In this document: piece after piece, positions 9,356 through 18,709 of the stretch | How positions within the stretch are numbered: the stretch's first letter is position 1 | How the letters are laid out: each line of letters opens with the position of its first letter | From: Pseudoalteromonas haloplanktis ATCC 14393 | GTDB lineage: Bacteria; Pseudomonadota; Gammaproteobacteria; Enterobacterales; Alteromonadaceae | Reading direction: 5' to 3' | DNA: 64,000 bases | Assembly (NCBI RefSeq): GCF_000238355.1 | Contig: NZ_AHCA01000004.1 | Span: 186,001-250,000 of the forward strand | Notes under the pieces: generated by a model | Database searches by the model: none | Told to the model about the DNA's origin: nothing | What the model saw: the letters and a program-made list of their open reading frames with translations, nothing else | Program-made: the position numbers and the translations under genes

Positions 9356-9709
9356 TTAGTTTTCAAGTTCCACCATATCTTTCGCTGCAATGTCACCAGA
9401 CACTAGCTTTACAGTTGCGAAATGATCATTCACAATTTTAGTAATTTGTACCGTTCCTACCTTTTCGATAGTGTAGGGATCTTCACCTTCACTCAATACT
9501 ATTCTTTCATGGAATCTAATAACACTGTATTTTTGCCCAACCTCTGCGCCATGCTTAGCACCAATACAGATTAGAGTTCGATTATCAGAACTTTCTACTA
9601 CCTGACCTCTCATCATGTATTTATGATAAAAAGTGGTATTGGAACAACCCACTAAATATAAACCGAATGTAAGCAATAAAAGAGCTTTTATATAGGGTGT
9701 TTTCATCAC
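9356..9709 (-). CDS. Small lipoprotein of unknown function, end of copper operon
   Basis: The 117-residue protein has a lipoprotein signal peptide with lipobox LVGC (Cys at about residue 22). The mature part (GQVVESSDNRTLICIGAKHGAEVGQKYSVIR, given here only in outline) alternates short beta strands and looks like a small SH3-like beta barrel, resembling domains of outer-membrane or flagellar accessory lipoproteins. I do not recognise a specific family. It is 47 bp downstream of the HMA-like gene and is the last gene of the merR-copA operon, which suggests a role in the cell envelope under copper stress. That role is only inferred from position. Confidence 0.7.
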   Translation of the reverse strand: MMKTPYIKALLLLTFGLYLVGCSNTTFYHKYMMRGQVVESSDNRTLICIGAKHGAEVGQKYSVIRFHERIVLSEGEDPYTIEKVGTVQITKIVNDHFATVKLVSGDIAAKDMVELEN

Positions 9710-9756
9710 TGTTACCTCATTTGACTAACTAATTATCTATACACTTTTTTATGAAT

Positions 9757-10128
9757 TCATTTGTTTTTCCGGCCAGCCCCCGAAGGTGCTTGATGACAAC
9801 TCCAAGGCTTATGAACAGAGTTATCTTTGATGTTCTGATCAACAAATTTATAGTAACTTTCTTTAGTATGTGTCCACCAATCATCATGAACATCTGCGCC
9901 ATACTTACGGATTACCTCCTCAATCCCATCAAGGCTTACGTTTGCGGCATCATAGGCAAGGTGTATTTCACCTTCTTTGATGTTGTAACTAACTTCATCT
10001 ATACCAAAAAGCTGATCTATTTCTTTTACTAACTCGTCACAGCTTTCTTCTGTGACATGGCTAAGCTTTAGATTTCGAACAACTAAATTTTGCTCTCTAA
10101 CGCCAACTCTATGATCTAAATCGCTCAT
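9757..10128 (-). CDS. HMA-like cation-transport-associated protein lacking CxxC
   Basis: The 123-residue cytoplasmic protein has a ferredoxin-like beta-alpha-beta pattern (QNLVVRNLKLSHVTEESCDE, later EVSYNIKEGEIHLAYD and VSLDGIEEVIRKYG) like heavy-metal-associated domains. The usual CxxC metal site is absent; the only cysteines are in the SCDE segment and in a C-terminal SCHQAP motif. Proteins of this type are often annotated as cation transporters in copper clusters, although nothing here spans the membrane. It lies 10 bp after the Met/His-rich gene in the copper operon. A metallochaperone-like or regulatory role is an inference. Confidence 0.72.
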   Translation of the reverse strand: MSDLDHRVGVREQNLVVRNLKLSHVTEESCDELVKEIDQLFGIDEVSYNIKEGEIHLAYDAANVSLDGIEEVIRKYGADVHDDWWTHTKESYYKFVDQNIKDNSVHKPWSCHQAPSGAGRKNK

Positions 10129-10138
10129 AATTTTTCTC

Positions 10139-10561
10139 CTAATGTTTGTGTGAATGCTGTTGATTGCTATCTTTCATTTCTTCCATTTTCCGGTTCATCT
10201 GCGGCATCATGTTCTCCATCATTTCTAAATGATGTTCAGTCATCTTGATTTGTTGATGCATTGGCATTTCTTCCATGTTTTTGTGCATGGATTGCATCAT
10301 CTTCATCATTGAACGGTGATGTTCAACCATCATCTGCTGTTGCTTGTCAGGATCTTTTTCAGTTTTAATGGCATGGACTTCCTTTTTCATTTCCATCATC
10401 TTTTTATGCATTTCTCCCATGTTCTCATGTGGTATTGTCATGCCTTGATGCATACCAGCTTTGTTCGCACCTTCATGTTTATGCTCATTGTTTTGGGCAA
10501 ATAAGCTAGTGGTTATCAGTAGTGAACCAATAAATAAAATTGATTTAATTAACGTTTTCAT
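10139..10561 (-). CDS. Periplasmic Met/His-rich copper-binding protein
   Basis: The 140-residue protein has a signal peptide ending SLFAQ (residues 1-22). The mature part is dominated by Met, His, Glu and Lys in helical repeats such as MGEMHKKMMEMKKEV, HHRSMMKMMQSMHKNM and HHLEMMENMMPQMNRKM, with a HSHKH tail. Such thioether- and imidazole-rich sequences bind Cu(I) and Ag(I); this is the likely role as a periplasmic sponge or shuttle. It has some resemblance to Spy/CpxP-type helical proteins but no clear LTxxQ motif. Its start overlaps the end of the upstream methyltransferase-like gene by 17 bp, indicating coupled translation within the merR-copA operon. Confidence 0.82.
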   Translation of the reverse strand: MKTLIKSILFIGSLLITTSLFAQNNEHKHEGANKAGMHQGMTIPHENMGEMHKKMMEMKKEVHAIKTEKDPDKQQQMMVEHHRSMMKMMQSMHKNMEEMPMHQQIKMTEHHLEMMENMMPQMNRKMEEMKDSNQQHSHKH

Positions 10562-11213
10562 GATTTTTACCTTCTACACTTTTATTAAAACTTGGGATCC
10601 AACTTGGTGTCGATTCCATATACCTGTGGTACTCCGAACCAAATTCAGCAATCGCCTGTGCTTCTTCGCGTTTCGCTAGCTTGACGTAAACAACGACTAA
10701 GATCGGAAACATCGCAAGTGTTGGGATTGTCGGCCACTGCAATAAAAAGCCGAACATGATTAGAATGAAAGCTACATACTGTGGGTGGCGACATCTTGCA
10801 TACCATCCAGTTGTAGCCAATTGATGATGTTTTTGCGCGTGATGCAATACATTCCATGCTGAAGACAACATAAAGAAACCTGCAACAATAAACACCATAC
10901 TCACTATATGAAATGGGTCCCAATGGGCATCACCTTGAAATCCAAAGAAAGTATGTAATAAATGCCCATTTTCATGCGCAAAGAAATTTACTTCTGGATA
11001 GGTCTCCGTCAGCCACCCCGACAGAAAATAGATAGTTAAAGGAAAGCCATACATTTCAGTAAATAGGGCAACAATAAAGGCAGAGAACGCGCTTAGACTT
11101 CTCCAATCAGTTGATGTTTTTGGTTTGACAAAACTAAAGGCAAAAAAGATAAAAATTGCTGAGTTCAGTATCACCATTGACCATAAGCCATAATCATATG
11201 TTTCATTCATCAC
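10545..11213 (-). CDS. Isoprenylcysteine carboxyl methyltransferase-like membrane protein
   Basis: The 222-residue protein has about five membrane segments and ends with the catalytic region of the ICMT/PEMT family: GWYARCRHPQYVAF followed by FLLQWPT and a downstream EE (KREEAQAIAEFG), the residues that bind S-adenosylmethionine. An earlier segment (HENGHLLHTFFGFQGDAHWD) is His-rich. The substrate is unknown; bacterial homologues recur in copper clusters beside copA and DUF2933 genes. The start overlaps the DUF2933 gene by 11 bp and the end overlaps the Met-rich gene by 17 bp, so it is embedded in the merR-copA operon. Confidence 0.85.
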   Translation of the reverse strand: MMNETYDYGLWSMVILNSAIFIFFAFSFVKPKTSTDWRSLSAFSAFIVALFTEMYGFPLTIYFLSGWLTETYPEVNFFAHENGHLLHTFFGFQGDAHWDPFHIVSMVFIVAGFFMLSSAWNVLHHAQKHHQLATTGWYARCRHPQYVAFILIMFGFLLQWPTIPTLAMFPILVVVYVKLAKREEAQAIAEFGSEYHRYMESTPSWIPSFNKSVEGKNHENVN

Positions 11214-11538
11214 TGCTCTCCTTTTTATGTGATTCCTTACGTGCCTTTTCTAAGCCTTGTATGTAGCCATCGCGATAGGCTGCATTTTTATCCGTGAGTT
11301 CTTGAAAGCTCTCTTCCTTTTTTTCATCAGGCGCATGTGAATGATCGTGACCATGTTTACCATGACTGCCATGCATAAATACGTGCATCAAGGGGCATAG
11401 CAATAAAATCAAGTAGGGAAGAAATTGCAGCGTATGTTGACCATGCTCAAGCACTAAGAAGTAGGTCACTGCGGCAATAAGTGCCAGTGCAGCCCAGCCT
11501 GTAGGTGTTGACCAAAAATTAGGGTGTTGATTTTTCAT
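11203..11538 (-). CDS. DUF2933 family small membrane protein
   Basis: The 111-residue protein has two hydrophobic helices (WAALALIAAVTYFLVLEHG and FLPYLILLLCPLMHVFMHG), then a His-rich loop (HGSHGKHGHDHSHAPDEKK) and a charged tail. The PYLILLLCPLMHVFMHG segment is the signature of DUF2933 proteins, which occur in copper-resistance clusters. A role in membrane handling of copper is plausible because of the Cys-Pro-Leu-Met-His motif and the His loop, but it is unproven. It lies 9 bp after the broken cupredoxin gene and overlaps the methyltransferase-like gene by 11 bp. Confidence 0.85.
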   Translation of the reverse strand: MKNQHPNFWSTPTGWAALALIAAVTYFLVLEHGQHTLQFLPYLILLLCPLMHVFMHGSHGKHGHDHSHAPDEKKEESFQELTDKNAAYRDGYIQGLEKARKESHKKESSDE

Positions 11539-11547
11539 ATTGCCCTC

Positions 11548-11903
11548 CTAAACGACTTTTAAGACACCGCGATACATTTGCATCTGACAGTGAAACTCAT
11601 GCTCTCCCGGTGACAAGTTTAATAAGGTAATTTGAGTAATTTCATTTAACTTAAGCTGTTCGCTTATATCCAATGAAGGAAATAAGCATTTGTTTCAGCG
11701 CAGGGGGATTGATCTTTGCGTATAAACTTCAAGGTAACAGGTTGGCTAGCAGACACCTGAATTGAGGATGGGGAATACACGCCATCCCTCACTTCAATGA
11801 GTACTTCATTACCTTGAACGATTGTTTTATTGGGTTTATATAGCCAAAACCACCAAACAATCAGCGCGATTAACATTAAGCCTAATAAGTTAATTAACAT
11901 CAT
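11548..11903 (-). pseudogene. Cupredoxin-domain protein gene broken by two single-base insertions
   Basis: The gene starts well (MMLINLLGLMLIALIVWWFW signal anchor, then IEVRDGVYSPSSIQVSASQP and LKFIRKDQSPCAE), but the frame then shifts and ends at 11,664 in a nonsense tail (TNAYFLHWI). The original frame resumes downstream as GEHEFHCQMQMYRGVLKVV and stops at 11,548. Comparison with the duplicate at 6869-7036 shows two extra bases, near 11,676-11,682 and near 11,690, which explain the shift. Restored, it would be a 117-residue membrane-anchored cupredoxin of the type found with CopA ATPases, probably a periplasmic copper carrier. It sits 11 bp after copA. Sequencing error is possible but two independent indels make decay more likely. 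Confidence 0.85.
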
Positions 11904-11914
11904 CGCTCTTCTCC

Positions 11915-14248
11915 TTAATGCTCTTTTGCTTTAAAAAAGCGAAGTCGATTTGCATTTGACACCACAGTCAATGACGAAAACGCCATTGCAGCACCTGCAA
12001 TTACAGGGCTAAGCAGAATGCCAAAGAAGGGATATAGAACCCCCGCAGCAAAAGGAATCCCGGCTACGTTATAGACAAACGCGCCAAACAAGTTTTGTTT
12101 GATATTTCGTAAAGTAGCTTTGCTTACCGCTATGGCATCGGCAAGGCCATGAAGTGAACCACGCATTAGGGTAATGTCAGCACTTTCGATAGCTACATCA
12201 GTCCCTGTGCCTATGGCGAATCCAACATCGGCTAACGCTAGCGCAGGAGCATCGTTGATGCCATCTCCTGTCATACCAACAATTTCGCCACTGCCTTGTA
12301 GCTCTTTCACCTTGTTGGCTTTATCTTCTGGCAGCACCTCAGCAAGAAATTCGCTAATACCTGCTTTTTTGGCAACAGCGGCAGCGGTTTCCTTGTTATC
12401 ACCTGTTAACATGATGACGCGTATACCATTAGCCTGAAGCCGTTTGATAGCAGAGATTGAGTCTGACTTAATGGGATCTGCGACAGCAATGATTGCGGCA
12501 AGTTCACCATCTACAGCAAAGTACATAGGTGTTTTGGCTTCTTTGGCTAAAGACTGGGCTTTTCCAACAAAGCCTGTGAGGTCTATGCCTTTTAACTTCA
12601 TTAGTTTATCGTTACCAAAAAGCAGGACTTTATTGTTACAGTTTGCTTCTACACCAAAACCCGTAATAGCATTAAACGATTCAATTTTTAGTAACTCAAT
12701 ATCCTTATCTAAAGCACTTTCAACAATCGCTTGCGCTAAAGGGTGCTCTGAGCCGCTTTCTAAACTTGCTGCAAGCTGTAGTACGTCTTTTTCGTCAGTA
12801 GCTTTTGCTAAAACAATATCGGTTACCTTAGGTGCCCCTTCAGTAATAGTGCCCGTTTTATCTAAAATCATGGCAGTGATTTTAGAGGCGGTTTGCAGTG
12901 CCTCACCGTTGCGAATAAGTACTCCGGCTTCTGCTGCTTTTCCTACTCCGACCATGACAGACATGGGTGTTGCCAAGCCTAAAGCACACGGGCAGGCAAT
13001 AATAAGCACAGTAGTTGCTGATACGATAGCAAAAGCAATTGCTGGCTCAGGGCCAAAGTTAAGCCATGCTAACGCACTTAACACCGAGATGATCATGACT
13101 ACAGGAACGAAATAGGCGGAAATAACATCGGCCAAGCGGCCAATCGGCGGTTTTGAATTTTGCGCTCGTTTCACCATATTGATGATCTGTGCAAGCGCCG
13201 TGTCTTTACCAACGCGTGTCGCTCTAAATAAAATCATGCCTGATTTGTTCAAAGTACCAGCGACAACCTCATCTTCTTCGGCTTTTTCAACAGGCATAGG
13301 TTCGCCTGTCAGCATGGACTCATCAATAGAGGTGTGTCCTTCCAATACAACGCCATCCACGGGAATTTTTTCACCCGGCTTTACTTTCACAACATCATGA
13401 AGCAAAACCTGTTCGATACCTATCTGAACCTCTTTATTATCACGAACTACAGTTGCCGTTTTGGCCTGCAAGCCGATAAGACGTTTAATGGCCTCAGAGG
13501 TTTTACCTCTGGCTTTTATTTCTAATGCTAGACCTAAATCAATTAAGCCAATGATCATGGCGGTAGCTTCAAAATAGACATGTCGTGCCATCAATGGAAC
13601 GGCGTCAGGTGCAAACACGACAACCATCGAATACACCCAAGCTGTACCTGTTCCTAAAGCTATTAGAGTGTCCATATTAGCGGAGTGGTTTTTAAAGCTT
13701 TTCCATGCTCCTACATAGAAATGCTTACCTGAAAAATACATAACGCCAAAAGTTAAAATGCCTACAACTAGCCAAGACATGCGTTCAAGGTTTGTTTCAA
13801 CCGTCATTTCTCCAACCACAATGCTGTAGATCATCAAAGGAACGCCGAGTGAAAGGGCAATAAACGTATCGCGCATTAGCTTTTTGTAATATGCCCAATC
13901 CGCCGCCTCTTTCTCATCAAGCGCATCTGTTGCTGAGCTATCATCAATTGGCTTCGCGTTATACCCCACTGACTCAACAGCTTTGATCAATTCTTCTGTT
14001 TTAGCTGTCCCATAAACTGTTACTGTCCTATCAGCAAAATTCATTTCCGCACTGACGACTCCAAGAGTTGCCTTCAACGCCCCTTCAATTTTGCCTACAC
14101 AGCTAGCACACCCAGCGCCTTCAATGATAAGCTGTTGGTTATGTGATACTTTCTCCAACGTATTCTCCTTAGTTTTACACGAAGAGGATTGAGCTTTTGC
14201 CTGACAGCAACAGCCTGATTCAGTTTTTATATTTGTGTTAGTAGCCAC
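11915..14248 (-). CDS. copA: Copper-exporting P1B-type ATPase CopA
   Basis: This 777-residue ATPase pumps Cu(I) from cytoplasm to periplasm. It has a Cys-rich N-terminal tail (CCCQ and a later SSSCK), one heavy-metal-associated domain with GAGCASC (Cys47 and Cys50), eight membrane segments, the phosphatase motif TGEP, the intramembrane CPC site (residues 419-421, [12 protein letters not shown]), the phosphorylated Asp463 in DKTGT, the HP motif (SEHPLAQAI), and [12 protein letters not shown]. The last helices contain the FNAxN-like conserved residues ([15 protein letters not shown]). It lies 11 bp after the merR regulator in the same transcript, the usual arrangement for MerR-controlled copper ATPases. 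Confidence 0.96.
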   Translation of the reverse strand: MATNTNIKTESGCCCQAKAQSSSCKTKENTLEKVSHNQQLIIEGAGCASCVGKIEGALKATLGVVSAEMNFADRTVTVYGTAKTEELIKAVESVGYNAKPIDDSSATDALDEKEAADWAYYKKLMRDTFIALSLGVPLMIYSIVVGEMTVETNLERMSWLVVGILTFGVMYFSGKHFYVGAWKSFKNHSANMDTLIALGTGTAWVYSMVVVFAPDAVPLMARHVYFEATAMIIGLIDLGLALEIKARGKTSEAIKRLIGLQAKTATVVRDNKEVQIGIEQVLLHDVVKVKPGEKIPVDGVVLEGHTSIDESMLTGEPMPVEKAEEDEVVAGTLNKSGMILFRATRVGKDTALAQIINMVKRAQNSKPPIGRLADVISAYFVPVVMIISVLSALAWLNFGPEPAIAFAIVSATTVLIIACPCALGLATPMSVMVGVGKAAEAGVLIRNGEALQTASKITAMILDKTGTITEGAPKVTDIVLAKATDEKDVLQLAASLESGSEHPLAQAIVESALDKDIELLKIESFNAITGFGVEANCNNKVLLFGNDKLMKLKGIDLTGFVGKAQSLAKEAKTPMYFAVDGELAAIIAVADPIKSDSISAIKRLQANGIRVIMLTGDNKETAAAVAKKAGISEFLAEVLPEDKANKVKELQGSGEIVGMTGDGINDAPALALADVGFAIGTGTDVAIESADITLMRGSLHGLADAIAVSKATLRNIKQNLFGAFVYNVAGIPFAAGVLYPFFGILLSPVIAGAAMAFSSLTVVSNANRLRFFKAKEH

Positions 14249-14259
14249 CCTTTTTCCTC

Positions 14260-14679
14260 CTATGCTTTTTTAATTTGCTCAAAGTTTTCGATGAGATGAC
14301 AAACCATGTTTGCAGTCGGTGCCTTGTCTTCCATTTCTTCCCACTGAGAAAGCGCAGAAGACATTTTTCCTCGAAGTGCCAACATTGCTTGAAACTGCTT
14401 TTCTGTTTCTTCAAGCCGCTCTTTGATCAGGCTTCTGACTAATGGGCACGCACTTTTACCATCTTCAGATTCATTAATAATTTCCTTGATATCTGCAACG
14501 GAAAAACCAAGGTTTCTGGCACTTAAAATGAATTTAAGTCTCGATACTTCTTTATTCGAGTATGACTTGTAGCCGTTCACTGACTTAGCAGGTTTTAACA
14601 ATCCTAATCTGGTGTAATAGCGCACCGTATCAGCAGTCGTTCCAAGGCTTTTTGCCAGCTCCGCAACTTTCATATTCAC
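14260..14679 (-). CDS. MerR-family metal-responsive activator of the copA operon
   Basis: The 139-residue protein has the MerR helix-turn-helix and wing ([20 protein letters not shown], then [16 protein letters not shown]), followed by the dimerisation helix. A Cys at about residue 78 (SACPLVR) corresponds to the dimer-helix Cys of ZntR/CadR/PbrR-type sensors, and a second Cys near the end (NMVCHLIE) to their last ligand. The CC pair of ZntR and the CueR metal-binding loop with two Cys are not present, so the ligand set is unusual and the metal cannot be read from sequence. It is the first gene of the copper operon and is preceded by a typical MerR operator at 14,716-14,746, so it probably regulates itself and copA. 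Confidence 0.9.
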   Translation of the reverse strand: MNMKVAELAKSLGTTADTVRYYTRLGLLKPAKSVNGYKSYSNKEVSRLKFILSARNLGFSVADIKEIINESEDGKSACPLVRSLIKERLEETEKQFQAMLALRGKMSSALSQWEEMEDKAPTANMVCHLIENFEQIKKA

Positions 14680-14715
14680 TCCTCAGTTTTTAGCTAAGTT
14701 TGTACTCTCATCTTC

Positions 14716-14746
14716 AGCTTAGACCTGTGTCTAAGACACAGGTCAA
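14716..14746 (-). promoter_or_regulatory. MerR-type promoter/operator with 19-bp spacer for the merR-copA operon
   Basis: On the minus strand a -35 box TTGACC (14,741-14,746) and a -10 box TAAGCT (14,716-14,721) are 19 bp apart. The spacer is occupied by a perfect 10-bp inverted repeat, GACCTGTGTC and its reverse complement around a 3-nt centre (14,722-14,744). An over-long 19-bp spacer containing a dyad is the hallmark of promoters activated by MerR-family DNA distortion. It points to the merR gene 37 bp downstream. Confidence 0.92.
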
Positions 14747-14969
14747 GTACTAATTCTAGTGAATAAGCTAAAAACTAATTTTTTGGTAAAAGAGAAATCT
14801 CGGCCAAAATCGACAGCATTAAGTACTGTAAATGGCAATAGTTTGAGAATTTTCATAGTGCCTTCAAAATATCGTACTAATCGTTCAAAACAATTGATTA
14901 TTTAAATCAATGAATAAGTCATTCTATTTTTGATGGGAGTGGCGAAAAAAAGACGCACTGATCCCGTGA

Positions 14970-15392
14970 TTAGCCAATAATTGGTGGACGATAAAGTAAG
15001 AGATGGATACCAGATTTTGGTAGAGGTGTACGCTGTAGAAATAGCTCAGAGTAAATATTGCAAATACCTTCCTCTTGCGCTTGCACAAGATAGGCATTTA
15101 AATGAAAGCTTGAACAAAATCCCCCCTCACAACAAACACAATCACTAGCTTTGCATTTTTCACAGACTTCATCACCATGACGGTGTTTAGAGTCTTGCGA
15201 GTTTACAGTGTGATAGTGACTATTGTCATTCATTGATTGATGGTGAATATTTTTGCTTCGTTGCATAATATGCGTGTCGGAAGATCCATTTTGATGTTCT
15301 TCACAATTCATTGGCTTAGCTGTAGCAAAACTATGCTGCGTAAGCAACACAGTTATTATCACTATTTTAAACCACCTGAAAAGTCCAAACAT
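14970..15392 (-). CDS. Small secreted His/Cys-rich protein with LYRPP tail, next to copper operon
   Basis: I choose the ATG at 15,392, preceded by AAGGA at 6 nt, giving about 140 residues; a longer form from 15,428 lacks a matching ribosome site. It has a signal peptide (MFGLFRWFKIVIITVLL to FATAKP), a His-rich section (IHHQSMNDNSHYH, KHRHGDEV), a dense cysteine cluster (CEKCKASDCVCCEGGFC) and the C-terminal tail LLLYRPPIIG. It resembles, in layout and tail, the small proteins at 935 and 29,975. It lies upstream of the merR operator on the same strand but is separated by 290 bp, so it probably has its own promoter. Metal binding or sensing is inferred from composition. Confidence 0.75.
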   Translation of the reverse strand: MFGLFRWFKIVIITVLLTQHSFATAKPMNCEEHQNGSSDTHIMQRSKNIHHQSMNDNSHYHTVNSQDSKHRHGDEVCEKCKASDCVCCEGGFCSSFHLNAYLVQAQEEGICNIYSELFLQRTPLPKSGIHLLLYRPPIIG

Positions 15393-16001
15393 TATCATTC
15401 CTTCTTTAGCTCCTACAATATTAGCCACTTTATAAAAATAATTTTATGATCTTGATCAACCTTTGAACTAAAACCTAAACTTTTTACTTTTTTAAACAGC
15501 TTAAACTTAACAAGTATAAAAGGGGTGTCTAATTTAGACTCATGAGATTGAAGCCAAGCATGAGCACCATTAAAAAAATAAAAACCCTACGCTCATAACT
15601 AGGTATTGAGTAAGGGATCATTTTTCCAATTGTTCAGCTTTAAGCACAGTACTTTGCAACAATCGGTTCTATCCCGAGCACACCCAATTCCCGTTCATCA
15701 AAAGTGATAAAATGGCCTATTGTACGTCTTTCAATGGCGATGTTTTTTGGCTTGACTCTTTAACCTTAAACATTCGCCAACTTTACTTCTTAGCTGATAT
15801 TCCACCTTGATAGGTATACACCAGACTGGCACCGACTGAAAACAAGAAGTAGCTTACTATTACTGCTCTTAGTTCTTTCCAAAAAAACTATTAGCTAGGC
15901 CTTTTCTAACATAACTAAAATGGTTTAAATCCCAAAAAACGAAAGCTACCATCAATATAGTTGCGGTAGCTCTCATCAAGTCAATATAGTATTTCTTCAC
16001 A
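15393..16001. other. Intergenic region with a short palindrome, no clear gene
   Basis: Near 15,527-15,539 there is a perfect dyad (GTCTAA, T, TTAGAC) upstream of the gene at 15,392, a possible operator. At 15,640-15,765 a minus-strand frame reads VKPKNIAIERRTIGHFITF and on to EPIVAKYCA before a stop, without a convincing start; it may be a remnant of an unidentified gene. The frame at 15,869-16,057 overlaps the 3' end of the CopB gene and has no family features. Nothing else is recognisable. Confidence 0.5.
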
Positions 16002-16862
16002 TCAGAGCCAGAACTTGATACCTGCAACAAAAGCAGTATCACGCGTACTTTGCCCATTTAACTTCGCAAAGTCGGCTGTATTACCAAATTTATTTGTCCA
16101 CTCAACGCCAACATAGGGAGCAAACTGGCGGGTAAACTCATAACGAACCCGAAAACCAATAGCACTGCTAGATAAGCCACTACCAAGGTTATTTTGGACG
16201 TCATCCTTACCGTAAAGCGTCAACTCTGCTCGTGGTTGAACAATTAACTTTTGAGTAAGTAATAGCTCATACTCAGCTTCGATCGAAAATGCACTATTAC
16301 CTTGCTCTCCTAAATACGCAGTCATATCAATTTCAAACCAGTAGGGGGCTAGACCTTGTAAACCAAAAGCTAGCCATTTGCGGTTTTCACCTTCGTTATT
16401 GTAATCAAGTCGAATACCGACTTGTGTATCCCAATAAGCAGATATTGCGTGGCCCCATAGAAAATCTGTTTGGTTCTCCTCTAAATTACCTTCGCTAAAA
16501 TCTCCCTCAGTTTTGATGACTAATCTATCAAAAGTAGTGCCATACCATGCCTGAAAGTCAAAAACACCTGCGTTTGTTTGCTCATTATATTCAAGACGAT
16601 CCCCTAGTAGCGCGTAAAATGAATGCTCATCTGCCAAAGTCAGTCGTTTGTCGCTATTGAGTGCATAAGGACCTTCAGTCAATGTTGTACCTGCGGCATA
16701 AGCATGAGGGTCTCTAGCATCTTTAGGTGCATCTCCACCTTGTGCTTGCATTTTAGAATCACCCATCTCAGTCATCTCATCTTTTGCAGATACAGATACA
16801 CTTATAAGGGGCAAACCTATTAATAATAGTTTTAACGTATTGGTTAGTATTAATTTTCTCAT
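16002..16862 (-). CDS. pcoB: Copper resistance outer membrane protein CopB/PcoB
   Basis: The 286-residue protein has a signal peptide ending VSVSAKDE, a short Met-containing segment (EMTEMGDSKMQAQGG), and a long beta-barrel part with alternating aromatic strands (FDFQAWYGTTFDRLVIKTEG in outline, later YFEI/RAELTLYG) ending with FVAGIKFWL, typical of CopB. CopB proteins sit in the outer membrane and bind or move copper with the multicopper oxidase. The Met/His-rich N-terminal domain is shorter than in Pseudomonas CopB. Its ATG overlaps the stop of the oxidase gene by 4 bp (ATGA), the usual copAB coupling. It is the last gene of the eleven-gene copper operon. Confidence 0.92.
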   Translation of the reverse strand: MRKLILTNTLKLLLIGLPLISVSVSAKDEMTEMGDSKMQAQGGDAPKDARDPHAYAAGTTLTEGPYALNSDKRLTLADEHSFYALLGDRLEYNEQTNAGVFDFQAWYGTTFDRLVIKTEGDFSEGNLEENQTDFLWGHAISAYWDTQVGIRLDYNNEGENRKWLAFGLQGLAPYWFEIDMTAYLGEQGNSAFSIEAEYELLLTQKLIVQPRAELTLYGKDDVQNNLGSGLSSSAIGFRVRYEFTRQFAPYVGVEWTNKFGNTADFAKLNGQSTRDTAFVAGIKFWL

Positions 16863-18682
16863 GATACAACTACCTCTCTAAACATACCTGCATCCATGTG
16901 GAATAATAAATGGCAATGCCATGCCCAGCGACCTACGTCATGAGGTGTTGTTAAAAAACTAATTCTTTGCGCTGGTTGTACAGGGATAGTATGGCGACGA
17001 ACCTGTACATCACCTTTTTCATTCTCCAAATCGCTCCACATACCATGCAGGTGCATTGGATGTGTCATCATTGTATCGTTTTGTAAAATAACTCTTAAAC
17101 GTTGATTATGCTTCATGTGAACTGGCGTGCTTTTTCCAAATTCCAAACCATCAAATGACCAGCTATAACGCTCCATGTTTCCAGTTAAATGTAATTCAAT
17201 TTCAGCCTCTGGCTCTTGCTGGTTTGTAATTCCCTCAAGAGAATGTAAATCTGCAAGTGTTAAAACACGGCGTCCATTTTTACGTAAACCTATACCGGGA
17301 TCATCAAGGTTTGTTCTAGGCATATCAACACGCATATCAACAGAAGCTCCATACTCTGTTTTTGCATGACGCACTTTAGTGCTAGCAACAGCTAATGGGT
17401 TTTTAGTCATTCCATGTTTACTATGATCCATTGCCATCGCTCCATGACCCATTGCACTATGATCCATTTTATTAGAATTCATGCCCGACATACCTGCCGT
17501 ATCAGCCATTGTAGAATGCACACTATCATGGGTCATATTGCCCATCATATCTGTCATCGTTAACCACTCAACGGGGTCTAAAGAAGGTACTGGTGCATCA
17601 ACGTTAGGTGCCATTGATAAAGTACCTTTAGCATAACCTGAGCGATCCATGCTTTGTGCAAAAATCGTATATGCATCATTTTTTGGCTCGACAAGTACAT
17701 CATAAGTTTCACCGGGACCAAATCTAAATTCATCTACTGTCACAGGTTCAACATTTTGTCCATCAGCTTGTACAACTGTTAACTTCAGCTCAGGTATTCT
17801 TACATCAAAAAACGTATTGCTAGAACCGTTAATAAATCTAAGCCTAACCTTTTCGCCAGCTTTAAACATTCCACGCCAATTTGTCAAAGGCGCACAACCA
17901 TTCATTAAAAAAGTCATTGCAGATGCTGATAAGTCTGCAAGATCTGTAGGGTTCATTCTCATTTTATTCCACATTTCCCGGCGTTGTAGCGCATTTGAAA
18001 CGCTGCTATTTGAAATGTCATCAAAAAACTCTGGAACAGTAGGTTGATTAAAGTTAAATACATCGCTCTGTACTTTTAACTTGCGAAACAAATCCATTGG
18101 GTCATCATCAGTCCAATCAGACAATTGAATGACATGCTCATTGTCAGCACTAATAATATCCTTTTCTCTTGGCTCAATAATTAATGCGCCGTACATACCT
18201 GTCATTTCTTGAAAGCCACTGTGTGAGTGATACCAATATGTGCCGCTTTGTTGCAGCTTAAATTTATAAACAAAGGTTTCACCCGGCATTATACCTTTAA
18301 AGCTAATACCCGGTACGCCATCCATTTGATACGGAAGAATGATCCCATGCCAATGAATTGAACTCGGCACTGATAATTTATTAGTTACCCTGATAGTAAC
18401 GTCATCACCTTCTCTGAGGCGCAAGGTAGGAGCTGGTATTGAGCCATTGATTGTTGTAGCCATTCTTACAACACCTGTGAAGTTTACGGGTGACTCATCT
18501 ATCACTAAATCTATTACTTCTCCACTTAGTTCGGGCGCAGTACCTGTTGAAGTTCCAGCAATCAAAGATGAAGCTGCATGAAGAACACTTGGAAAAGCAG
18601 CTAATACACCGCCAGCAGCTAATCCTTGTACAAAGCGTCTACGTGGCGTAGAAACTTGATGTAATGGATTGTTGTTTCTCAT
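16859..18682 (-). CDS. pcoA: Copper resistance multicopper oxidase CopA/PcoA
   Basis: The 607-residue periplasmic oxidase has a twin-arginine signal (TPRRRFVQGLAAGG, Arg14-Arg16), three cupredoxin domains and all copper motifs: HWHG (residues 110-113), YWYHSHSG, HPMHLHG and HCHLLFHMDAGM near the C-terminus, supplying the type 1 and trinuclear sites. A Met/His-rich insertion (residues about 375-430, with MDHSAMGHGAMAMDHSKHGM) matches the copper-binding region of PcoA. It oxidises Cu(I) to the less toxic Cu(II). It lies 27 bp after the NTF2-like gene and overlaps pcoB by 4 bp. Confidence 0.97.
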   Translation of the reverse strand: MRNNNPLHQVSTPRRRFVQGLAAGGVLAAFPSVLHAASSLIAGTSTGTAPELSGEVIDLVIDESPVNFTGVVRMATTINGSIPAPTLRLREGDDVTIRVTNKLSVPSSIHWHGIILPYQMDGVPGISFKGIMPGETFVYKFKLQQSGTYWYHSHSGFQEMTGMYGALIIEPREKDIISADNEHVIQLSDWTDDDPMDLFRKLKVQSDVFNFNQPTVPEFFDDISNSSVSNALQRREMWNKMRMNPTDLADLSASAMTFLMNGCAPLTNWRGMFKAGEKVRLRFINGSSNTFFDVRIPELKLTVVQADGQNVEPVTVDEFRFGPGETYDVLVEPKNDAYTIFAQSMDRSGYAKGTLSMAPNVDAPVPSLDPVEWLTMTDMMGNMTHDSVHSTMADTAGMSGMNSNKMDHSAMGHGAMAMDHSKHGMTKNPLAVASTKVRHAKTEYGASVDMRVDMPRTNLDDPGIGLRKNGRRVLTLADLHSLEGITNQQEPEAEIELHLTGNMERYSWSFDGLEFGKSTPVHMKHNQRLRVILQNDTMMTHPMHLHGMWSDLENEKGDVQVRRHTIPVQPAQRISFLTTPHDVGRWAWHCHLLFHMDAGMFREVVVS

Positions 18683-18709
18683 TTTACTCTCCGTTGTTTG
18701 ACCAATAAA

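Noticed and set aside
12444..13115. Long 223-codon plus-strand frame inside the copA ATPase gene
   Set aside because: It is fully antisense to a complete P-type ATPase with all motifs, and its product is a low-complexity Ser/Ala/Thr sequence.
15869..16057. 62-codon minus-strand frame after pcoB
   Set aside because: It overlaps the 3' end of pcoB in another frame, has no ribosome site and no recognisable domain.
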